The position numbers and the translations under genes were made by a program. Positions 5,908 to 11,210 of a DNA stretch of 11,210 nt are shown piece after piece. Source of the stretch: Puniceicoccales bacterium (GTDB lineage: Bacteria > Verrucomicrobiota > Verrucomicrobiae > Opitutales > LL51). Position 1 is the first letter of the stretch; the number at the start of each line of letters is the position of its first letter. The stretch covers positions 1-11,210 of the forward strand of contig JAIRLG010000041.1 of the NCBI GenBank assembly GCA_031259625.1, written 5' to 3'. The notes under the pieces were generated by a model. That model searched no databases and was not told the origin of the DNA. It saw only the letters and a list, made by a program, of their open reading frames with translations.

Positions 5908-6684
5908 ATGGCTACGGCGATCCATCCCACAGCTGTGGTCGAAAGTGGAGCGGAGATCGCCGAGGATGTGAGCATCGGGGCCTATGCCTACGTCGGCCAA
6001 GAGGTGCATCTGGGTGCCCGCTGCGAGGTGCGGCATCACGCCACCGTCGACGGGCGTAGTACTTTAGGCCAGGAAAATATCATTCACCCTTACGCCTTCA
6101 TCGGCGGGTTGACGCAGGATTTGAAGTACCAGGGGGGCAATCCCGGACTGCGCATCGGCGATGGAAATGTTTTTCGGGAATACGCCACCGTGCACGTGTC
6201 GACTTCGGCGGAGCGCGAAACCCTCGTCGGGAACCGCAATACGATTCTGGCCTATGCCCATATCGCCCATGACTGCGTGGTGGGAGATGACAACATCTTC
6301 AGCAGTCTCGCCGCTCTGGGGGGACACTGCGTCATTGGAAATTTCACCAACATCGCCTGGAATGCCGGCATCCACCAATTCGTCAAGGTGGGAAACTATG
6401 CCATGGCGGCGGCGTCCTCCGTCGTGACGATGGACCTGCCTCCGTTCATGCTGGCCCAGGGAGCGCCGGCCCGGGTCCGGACCTTCAATCGCGTTTTGCT
6501 GGAACGCCAGGGTTTCAGTGAGGAGAACATTTCGGAGGTGAAGTACATCTACAAACTCCTCTATCGCTCCTACTGTACCCGCAAAAAGGCCCTACGGACA
6601 TTGGAAAAGAAGAGGCGTGTGGCGGGGGATGTTTTCGACCAGGTGCTGAGCTTTGCGGCCCTGAGTGAGCGCGGATTTTGCTGA
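5908..6684 (+). CDS. lpxA: UDP-N-acetylglucosamine O-acyltransferase LpxA
   Basis: LpxA transfers a 3-hydroxyacyl chain from ACP to UDP-GlcNAc, the first step of lipid A synthesis, in the cytoplasm. The protein is 258 residues, the usual length. The N-terminal two thirds are left-handed beta-helix hexapeptide repeats beginning IHPTAVVESGAEIAEDVSIG. The active-site segment AHIAHDC has His118 and His121, equivalent to His122 and catalytic His125 of E. coli. IHQFVKVGNYAM, DLPPFMLAQG and ERQGFSEENI follow, and then the helical C-terminal domain (KYIYKLLYRSY). The region read as SLAALGGHCVIGNFTNIAWNAG deviates from the commoner ATLAGHV/GGLTAVHQF form. The gene starts four bases after lpxC-fabZ. 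A second ATG at 5904 is in another frame. Tight spacing indicates co-transcription. Confidence 0.97.
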   Translation: MATAIHPTAVVESGAEIAEDVSIGAYAYVGQEVHLGARCEVRHHATVDGRSTLGQENIIHPYAFIGGLTQDLKYQGGNPGLRIGDGNVFREYATVHVSTSAERETLVGNRNTILAYAHIAHDCVVGDDNIFSSLAALGGHCVIGNFTNIAWNAGIHQFVKVGNYAMAAASSVVTMDLPPFMLAQGAPARVRTFNRVLLERQGFSEENISEVKYIYKLLYRSYCTRKKALRTLEKKRRVAGDVFDQVLSFAALSERGFC

Positions 6685-6706
6685 AGGGCGACCGGATAAA
6701 TGCCTT

Positions 6707-6955
6707 ATGGATTGGCCGATGGGGAATATCGAGACCTCGCTGAACCTCCTCCTCTTCGTCGGAGTATCGGGCATTTTCCTGCTCTGGGTCTGCTGCGACC
6801 AGCAGGATAACATTCGTCTGCGCCTACACTGGAAGCATTCCGTCTTTCTCTGCCGCCGCTGCCGACACATCTACGAGGCGATGCGACCGCCCAAAAATCG
6901 AGAGGGTGTCCCCTGTCCTCACTGCGGAACGGAAAATACGCCTTTGCATTTTTGA
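6707..6955 (+). CDS. Small membrane protein with C-terminal zinc ribbon (unknown function)
   Basis: I do not recognise this gene. Read from ATG 6707 it encodes 82 residues. A short N-terminus leads to one hydrophobic segment (about 11-30, LNLLLFVGVSGIFLLWVCC). A basic stretch (RLRLHWKHSVF) follows, and then a four-cysteine ribbon, CRRC and CPHC, about 20 residues apart. The layout suggests a single-pass inner-membrane protein with a cytoplasmic zinc-binding tail. The frame could begin earlier at 6665, but that would overlap the lpxA end; ATG 6719 is also possible. It begins 22 bases after lpxA, and its stop codon overlaps a possible TTG start for the pfp frame, so it sits inside an apparent operon. 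Confidence 0.75.
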   Translation: MDWPMGNIETSLNLLLFVGVSGIFLLWVCCDQQDNIRLRLHWKHSVFLCRRCRHIYEAMRPPKNREGVPCPHCGTENTPLHF

Positions 6956-6996
6956 TTTATTCCCTAGCCTCAGAAGGGACAGTTGTTCTTAAATTT

Positions 6997-8190
6997 ATGG
7001 ATAAGGTCGGCATTCTGACGGCGGGAGGACTGGCTCCCTGTCTTTCGGCGGCGGTGGGCGAGTTCCTCCTGCAGTACACGGAGAAATCTCCGGAGACCGA
7101 GATCATCGCCTATCGCCACGGCTATCAGGGACTTTTGTTGGGAGAGAGTTTTGTCGTGACGCCGGAGGTTCGTCGGCAGGCCCAACGCCTGCTGGCGTTC
7201 GGCGGCAGTCCCCTGGGCAATAGCCGCGTGAAGCTGACCAATGGGAAGGACTGCGTGAAGCGCGGTCTGGTAAAGGAGGGGGAAGACCCGCAGAAAGTGG
7301 CGGCCGAGCAGTTGGTTCGGGATGGGGTGACGGTGCTCCACACCATCGGGGGCGACGATACCAACACCGCGGCCGGTGACTTGGCCCGTTATCTGAAGGA
7401 GCACCATTACGACCTGACCGTGGTGGGCCTGCCGAAAACGGTGGACAACGACGTCTATCCCATCGCCCAGAGCCTGGGAGCGGTGACGGCCGCCGAGGCG
7501 GGGGCTATCTTTTTCGAACACATCGTCTCCGAGGCCAGCGCCAGTCCCCGCATGCTCATCGTCCATGAGGTGATGGGCCGCCACTGCGGCTGGCTGACGG
7601 CCGCTACGGCCCTGGCCTATCACCGTCGCCTGGGGGAAAATCAGTGGCTCCCCGACATCGGACTGCGTCGGGAGTCACGCGAACTCCATGCGGTCTACAT
7701 TCCGGAGCGGGAGTTGGACATCGAAAAGGAGGCCTCGCGGCTCGCCGAAGTCCTGGAGCGGGTGGGCAACGTGAATGTCTTCATCAGCGAAGGAGCGGGT
7801 GTCGAGGCCATCGTGAAGGAGATGGAGTCGCGGGGGGAATCCGTGGAGCGGGATGCCTTTGGCCACGTGCGCCTGGACAGGGTTCAGTCCGGACAATACC
7901 TGGCCTCCCGGTTGGGAAAGCAGCTGGGGGCCGAAAAGGTATTGGTGCAGAAGAGCGGCTACTTTGCGCGTTCCTCGGCCGCCAATGCGGAGGATTTACA
8001 CCTGATCCGCGAGAGCGTCACCTCGGCCATCGAGGCCGCGTCACGCCGCTGCTCCGGCGTCGTGGGCTACGACGAGGAACGGGAAAAGGCCCTGGGCTGC
8101 ATCGAGTTCGCGCGCATCCGCGGCGGCAAGCCCTACGATTTCCACGCCGAAGATTTTCAGGCCCTTCTGCGGACGATGGCCCAATCCTGA
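6997..8190 (+). CDS. pfp: Pyrophosphate-dependent phosphofructokinase (PFP)
   Basis: The protein interconverts fructose 6-phosphate and fructose 1,6-bisphosphate, using PPi as phosphoryl donor in place of ATP. From ATG 6997 it has 397 residues and starts with the family sequence MDKVGILTAGGLAP. GGDD at 118-121 and PKTVDND at 146-152 are the two motifs that mark PPi dependence: the second Asp, and Lys where ATP-dependent enzymes have Gly. The substrate-binding MGRHCGW starts at 193. The C-terminal half includes VNVFISEGAG and RVQSGQYLASRLGKQLGAEK, which resemble the group of about 400-residue bacterial PFPs. The frame is open upstream to a TTG at 6952 that would add 15 residues, but family alignment favours ATG 6997. 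Glycolytic rather than lipid function makes its place behind lpxA notable. Confidence 0.93.
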   Translation: MDKVGILTAGGLAPCLSAAVGEFLLQYTEKSPETEIIAYRHGYQGLLLGESFVVTPEVRRQAQRLLAFGGSPLGNSRVKLTNGKDCVKRGLVKEGEDPQKVAAEQLVRDGVTVLHTIGGDDTNTAAGDLARYLKEHHYDLTVVGLPKTVDNDVYPIAQSLGAVTAAEAGAIFFEHIVSEASASPRMLIVHEVMGRHCGWLTAATALAYHRRLGENQWLPDIGLRRESRELHAVYIPERELDIEKEASRLAEVLERVGNVNVFISEGAGVEAIVKEMESRGESVERDAFGHVRLDRVQSGQYLASRLGKQLGAEKVLVQKSGYFARSSAANAEDLHLIRESVTSAIEAASRRCSGVVGYDEEREKALGCIEFARIRGGKPYDFHAEDFQALLRTMAQS

Positions 8191-8205
8191 GCCCTATTCT
8201 TTTCT

Positions 8206-8301
8206 GCTGGCTGGCTTTCGATGCCTCCGGCATCGGGCCCGCTGCGCGGGCCGCAAGGGACAAATGGCAGGAACCATTTGTCCCTTGCAAAGCCAGCCAG
8301 C
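8206..8301. repeat. Cloverleaf-like structured repeat, copy D (reversed arm order)
   Basis: The element lies 15 bases after the pfp stop. The closing stem is 8206-8218 with 8289-8301 (GCTGGCTGGCTTT/AAAGCCAGCCAGC, 13 bp). The short arm comes first: 8219-8225 with 8229-8235 (CGATGCC/GGCATCG, loop TCC), identical to arm 3 of copy C. The middle arm is 8236-8242 with 8246-8252 (GGCCCGC/GCGGGCC, loop TGC). The long arm is last: 8253-8267 with 8274-8288 (15 perfect bp, loop CAGGAA). No junction bases are unpaired. Relative to copies A-C the short and long arms have exchanged sides. Confidence 0.9.
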
Positions 8302-8385
8302 TTCGCAGTTTCCCAGCGCAGTGCATTTTTCACTTGTGAAGAACTGCCGAAGAATCAAGATGCTGGGACGTGAAGGATGGGGGAT

Positions 8386-9126
8386 ATGGAGCTTTTTGAG
8401 CCGGAGGAGATTTCGAAGGCTCGATTGGAGCGATGGAATGCATTCTACGGTCGGCGGCGGGTGCTGAAATCCTCCGTGGCCGGACGGGAACTGTGGCTGA
8501 CGTGCCTCCCACAGCCTGGGATCGAAGGCGAGTGCTCGCTCTGGTCCCTGGAGCTGCAGGGTAAGGAGTTCAGGGTCTACCTCTCGCCGTTTCCGGTCTT
8601 GTCCGATCTGGAGGCGCAGTTCCAGGAGGTCAGTTGGCGGGTGCTACCCCGAGAGCTTCAACTACTTTTCTGGGAGGCGGCACTGTCGCCGCTCCTGAAT
8701 GCGCTGGAATCCCTCCTGGGGGCCAAAATTTCGCTCCGCTCGGTCGAGGAGAAAGTCTGCGCCCCGGAATTTTCGGCCGAGACCATCGGCTTTCGCGCCT
8801 TTATGCCCGCCGAAGGGCGGAATTTTTTCGGCTGTTGGCAGGTGGAGGATCCGGCTCTGGAGGCAAAGCTTCGGGATCTGTGGAAGCATCAGCCCACCCT
8901 GCCGCTGAGAAAGTACGAGGATCTGCGGGTGGATTATACCCTGGATCTGGGTTCCACGGAGCTGTCGCGGGAGGCCTATGAAAAGCTGCAGGAGGAAGAC
9001 CTCATCCTGCTCGACCACTATGCCCTGGCACCCGGAACCGCTTCGTCCCTGCGAGGACTGGAACCCTTTCAGGTACAAGTGGTCCCCTGTGAAGGGGGAT
9101 TTCGTGTGCAAAAAGTGAAACTTTAA
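8386..9126 (+). CDS. sctQ: Type III secretion C-ring protein, N-terminal half (SctQ/HrcQa-like)
   Basis: From ATG 8386 the protein has 246 residues. The middle contains LPRELQLLFWEAALSPLL, the helix pattern of the N-terminal region of SctQ (YscQ/HrcQa) proteins. The C-terminal part (about 179-246) begins DLRVDYTLDLGSTELSREAY and has the strand pattern of a first SpoA (surface presentation of antigens) domain. SctQ forms the cytoplasmic sorting platform below the injectisome. The second SpoA domain is on the next gene, as in the HrcQa/HrcQb split of Pseudomonas syringae. ATG 8386 is preferred over ATG 8377 because GAAGGA (8373-8378) gives it a spaced Shine-Dalgarno. Similarity is recognisable but weak. 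Downstream sctR strongly supports the assignment. Confidence 0.75.
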   Translation: MELFEPEEISKARLERWNAFYGRRRVLKSSVAGRELWLTCLPQPGIEGECSLWSLELQGKEFRVYLSPFPVLSDLEAQFQEVSWRVLPRELQLLFWEAALSPLLNALESLLGAKISLRSVEEKVCAPEFSAETIGFRAFMPAEGRNFFGCWQVEDPALEAKLRDLWKHQPTLPLRKYEDLRVDYTLDLGSTELSREAYEKLQEEDLILLDHYALAPGTASSLRGLEPFQVQVVPCEGGFRVQKVKL

Positions 9127-9137
9127 GGATGAGAGCT

Positions 9138-9956
9138 ATGGCTGATGAAAAAGAAAATCTACCCGCCGATGACGAAGACCTGGAGCTGGATGAGCTGGAG
9201 GAAACGGAGTCCGTGGAGGAGGAGAAGGATGAGGAGTGGGACGAGGAGGCTTCCGAAGAAGCCGATGAGGGGCTGACGGAAGCGGAGGATTCCCCACCCG
9301 GAGAAGGCGGTGAAGGAGGAAGCGGAGAGGAGAGCGTCGAAGGCCAGGAAGAAGGCGCCGGAGGCATCGACGGGGAAGAGGGAGCCGACGAGGCCATGAG
9401 TCCCGATGCGGATGGAAAGGATTCCCCGCCCGCAGAAGGCGGTGAGGAAAGCGGAGAGGAGGGCGTCGAAGGCCAGGAAGAAGGCGCCGGAGGCATCGAT
9501 GGGGAAGAGGGAGCCGACGAAGCCGTCAGTCCCGATGCGGATGGAAAGGATTCTTCGGCCCCCAAAGGGGAAGAAATTTCGGCGGCCGTCGAGAAGGGGA
9601 TACCGGCGGCATTGCCGGCGGGGGATGGGGATTTGAAGGCGCCGAAGGCCGAGGCGGCTCACGTCAAGCCGGCCGAGGCGACGGAGGTGCAGATTCCCGA
9701 GGCCTTTCTCCACGCCGAGTACCGCAAGGGAACGAGGGCTTCGGTGGCCCAGATGCCCATTCGGCTCACGTTCGAAGTGGGGCGCCAGTCGATACGCCTG
9801 GGGGATTTGGAGAGCCTGCAGGAGGGCTTTCTCTTCGAGGGCGGGAATCCCATGGATGCCTCGGTCGACATCTGCGCCAATGGCCAGCTGATCGGCAAGG
9901 GCAGTCTGCTGAACATCGAGGGGCGGATCGGGGTTCGGGTGACGGAAATTTTCTAA
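9138..9956 (+). CDS. sctQ: Type III secretion C-ring protein, C-terminal SpoA half with long acidic repeat region (SctQ/HrcQb-like)
   Basis: From ATG 9138 the protein has 272 residues. Residues 1 to about 140 are extremely acidic and low-complexity (Glu, Asp, Gly, Ala), with two near-identical repeats at 51-94 and 95-137. An Ala/Lys/Pro-rich stretch follows, to about 195. The C-terminal domain (about 205-272) begins IRLTFEVGRQSIRLGDL and continues DICANGQLIGKGSLLNIEG to VRVTEIF, a clear SpoA domain like those of FliN, HrcQb and the SctQ C-terminus. It would pair with the preceding gene product in the sorting platform. HrcQb-type proteins are usually far shorter, so the acidic extension is unusual. 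ATG 9138 is chosen over ATG 9129 because AAGGA at 9125-9129 is then correctly spaced. The gene follows its partner after 11 bases. Confidence 0.85.
   Translation: MADEKENLPADDEDLELDELEETESVEEEKDEEWDEEASEEADEGLTEAEDSPPGEGGEGGSGEESVEGQEEGAGGIDGEEGADEAMSPDADGKDSPPAEGGEESGEEGVEGQEEGAGGIDGEEGADEAVSPDADGKDSSAPKGEEISAAVEKGIPAALPAGDGDLKAPKAEAAHVKPAEATEVQIPEAFLHAEYRKGTRASVAQMPIRLTFEVGRQSIRLGDLESLQEGFLFEGGNPMDASVDICANGQLIGKGSLLNIEGRIGVRVTEIF
9288..9548 (+). repeat. Two-copy in-frame tandem duplication in the acidic region of the SctQ C-terminal gene
   Basis: Copy 1 is 9288-9419 (132 bp, 44 codons) and copy 2 is 9420-9548 (129 bp, 43 codons). Both begin GATTCCCC and share long identical stretches, such as GTCGAAGGCCAGGAAGAAGG. 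A third partial start (GATTCTTCGGCCCCCAAAG) follows copy 2. The length difference is one codon, so the frame is kept. High DNA identity, including third positions, points to a recent duplication. Confidence 0.9.
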
Positions 9957-9992
9957 ACCCCCTTCGAAATGGCGGCGTAAACGGAGAATACC

Positions 9993-10649
9993 ATGCTGGA
10001 AGGGCTGACCATGGATCCGATTGCGATCATCGCCATCCTGATCGCGCTGTCGCTGGCCCCTTTCATCCTCTTACTGGTATCGTCTTTTGTCAAAATCGCC
10101 GTCGTTCTGAGCCTGATCCGGAATGCGCTGGGGGTGCAGCAGGTACCGCCGAACATGGTGCTCAATGGCATGGCCATCATGCTGACCATCTACGTGATGT
10201 ATCCGGTCGTGCGGGAGACATTCAGCATCGTCGAGGGGGTGAATTTCAAAGATTCGTCCCTGCAGGAGATCGCGCCGGTGGCGCAGAAGGCCGTCGTGCC
10301 GCTGAGGAAGTTCCTCAGCAAGCACACGAAGGAGAGCGGCTCGGTCTTTTTCATGAACATGGCCAAGCGGATGTGGCCACCGGAGGCTCAGGAAGGACTT
10401 AGTAAAGAGCATCTGCTCATCCTCATACCCGCCTTCGTCGTCTCGGAGCTGACGGCGGCCTTTCAGATAGGGTTTTTACTCTACCTGCCCTTCATCGCCA
10501 TCGACATGATCGTCTCCAACATCCTCCTGGCCATGGGCATGATGATGGTCTCACCCATGACGATTTCCCTGCCCTTCAAGATGATGCTCTTCGTCCTCAT
10601 CGACGGCTGGACGAAGCTGGTCGAGGGTTTGGTGAAGACCTACAGCTGA
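9993..10649 (+). CDS. sctR: Type III secretion export gate protein SctR (YscR/SpaP/FliP family)
   Basis: SctR is one of the core export-gate subunits of the injectisome, in the inner membrane. The protein is 218 residues, close to YscR (about 217), and it lacks the N-terminal signal peptide and periplasmic stretch of flagellar FliP. Family motifs are dense: SFVKIAVVLSLIRNALGVQQ near 28-47, PPNMVLNGMAIMLTIYVM, then LLILIPAFVVSELTAAFQIG and SNILLAMGMMMVSPMTISLP, ending LFVLIDGWTKLVEGL. About four hydrophobic segments are visible. The ATG at 9993 has a GGAG Shine-Dalgarno six bases upstream. The gene starts 36 bases after the SctQ C-terminal gene. sctS and sctT, which usually follow, are absent. 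A structured repeat comes next. Confidence 0.97.
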   Translation: MLEGLTMDPIAIIAILIALSLAPFILLLVSSFVKIAVVLSLIRNALGVQQVPPNMVLNGMAIMLTIYVMYPVVRETFSIVEGVNFKDSSLQEIAPVAQKAVVPLRKFLSKHTKESGSVFFMNMAKRMWPPEAQEGLSKEHLLILIPAFVVSELTAAFQIGFLLYLPFIAIDMIVSNILLAMGMMMVSPMTISLPFKMMLFVLIDGWTKLVEGLVKTYS

Positions 10650-10678
10650 CACGAGCACCGTCTCCGATTGACCGGCGG

Positions 10679-10783
10679 CCCCCGCCTTTGAGCCCTTCGG
10701 GCTCTGGCCCGCTACGCGGGCCGCGGTGAGGAAAAAATACAAAGCGGGAGCTTTTATTTTTCCCTCACCGCAAAGGCGAGGGG
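10679..10783. repeat. Cloverleaf-like structured repeat, copy E (reversed arm order, extended long arm)
   Basis: The element starts 30 bases after the sctR stop. The closing stem is 10683-10690 with 10771-10778 (CGCCTTTG/CAAAGGCG), extended by CCCC 10679-10682 with GGGG 10780-10783 across a bulged A. The short arm is 10691-10695 with 10699-10703 (AGCCC/GGGCT, loop TTC). The middle arm is 10706-10712 with 10716-10722 (GGCCCGC/GCGGGCC, loop TAC). The long arm is 10723-10739 with 10755-10771: 17 positions, one A-C mismatch, C10771 shared with the closing stem. It is topped by 10741-10745 with 10750-10754 (AAAGC/GCTTT). The upper long arm is AT-rich, unlike the GC-rich arms of the other copies. 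Confidence 0.85.
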
Positions 10784-10861
10784 ATCGAATACTCTCAAGC
10801 CTCAAGCCTAAAGAAGCTACCTTTGCTGGAAAAAACCTCCAACGCAATCTTTCGATGAAGA

Positions 10862-11210
10862 CTACTCCTCTCCATCCGAGACAAAGCCAAGTTCCCTACA
10901 CATCTGTCGCAAGGAAGCCCCGTGTTGACGACGGTAGGCCTCGTGGAGCTCCAGATAATCTTGCTGCGCCTCTGCGACATGATCAGGCCCTCCATTAATC
11001 ACCTCTCGAACAGCTTGAGCGAGAGCGACCACAGCGTCTAATTTTGCGACACATTCCAACAAAGACTTTCTTGCCGTCACGAAATTTCCCAGACAATGAT
11101 CCCACGTTTCTTCTATCAAAACTCGTCCCTCTGGTGGAATACCGAAGCGCTCGTTCCTTATGAGTTGTCTCACAAATACCTCTGCAAAACATAAGATCCC
11201 AACTACACCC
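10862..11210 (-). CDS. Hypothetical protein, probably cut by the right window edge
   Basis: I do not recognise this gene. On the minus strand the frame ends with TAG at 10862-10864 and is open all the way to the window edge, so the true start may lie outside. GTG at 11173 is an internal candidate that would give 103 residues. The visible protein looks like a helical cytoplasmic protein: ARKSLLECVAKLDAVVALAQ, then EAQQDYLELHEAYRR, then SLRQMCRELGF. There is no membrane segment or known motif. GC content is visibly lower than in the rest of the window, suggesting a different origin. An overlapping frame starting at 11192 has an odd Arg/Cys/Ser-rich composition and is less likely. Copy E of the structured repeat separates it from sctR. 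Confidence 0.5.
   Translation of the reverse strand, partial: GVVGILCFAEVFVRQLIRNERFGIPPEGRVLIEETWDHCLGNFVTARKSLLECVAKLDAVVALAQAVREVINGGPDHVAEAQQDYLELHEAYRRQHGASLRQMCRELGFVSDGEE

Noticed and set aside
10995..11192. Minus-strand 65-residue frame starting ATG 11192
   Set aside because: Its Arg/Cys/Ser-rich composition looks unnatural and it overlaps the more protein-like frame ending at 10862.

Overview
The window looks like a chromosomal segment of a Gram-negative bacterium of the PVC group, most probably Verrucomicrobiota. Supporting points are the high GC content, a fused LpxC-FabZ protein followed by LpxA, a pyrophosphate-type phosphofructokinase, a SufU-type Fe-S protein, and non-flagellar type III secretion genes with a split SctQ. 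The lpxC-fabZ-lpxA order is the one known from Chlamydia. LpxC-FabZ fusion is best known from Bacteroidota, so the phylum is an inference.

Layout: (1) 1-155 is the end of a FliO-like gene. (2) 156-636 has no convincing gene. It holds two adjacent cloverleaf-like inverted-repeat elements and a degenerate 16-bp tandem repeat that runs into the start of prmC. (3) 637-1497 is prmC, followed by a third cloverleaf element. (4) 1674-2668, minus strand, is a two-gene unit: sufU, then a small membrane protein with an Asp23/AmaP-like domain. (5) 2669-3084 is a candidate replication origin, with exact TTATTCACA DnaA boxes and an AT-rich patch. (6) 3085-8190 is a co-directional run: dnaA, lpxC-fabZ, lpxA, a small membrane zinc-ribbon protein, and pfp. 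(7) A fourth cloverleaf element precedes 8386-10649, a short type III secretion cluster: sctQ N-terminal half, sctQ C-terminal half with an acidic repeat region, and sctR. (8) A fifth cloverleaf element follows sctR. The right edge carries an unrecognised minus-strand gene of lower GC that is probably cut by the window.

How the genes work together: DnaA and the adjacent boxes form the replication initiation locus. LpxC, FabZ and LpxA act in lipid A synthesis and its 3-hydroxyacyl-ACP supply. PFP is a reversible glycolytic enzyme. The SctQ halves and SctR would supply the cytoplasmic ring and export gate of an injectisome whose other parts lie outside the window.

The most unusual content is non-coding. 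Five copies (220-312, 340-430, 1526-1623, 8206-8301, 10679-10783) share one architecture: a closing stem plus three hairpin arms meeting at a junction with almost no unpaired bases. The arm sequences differ between copies while pairing is kept. All five lie in intergenic DNA immediately after plus-strand genes, and many loops are of the UNCG type on the plus strand. This looks like a dispersed structured-repeat family that I do not recognise.
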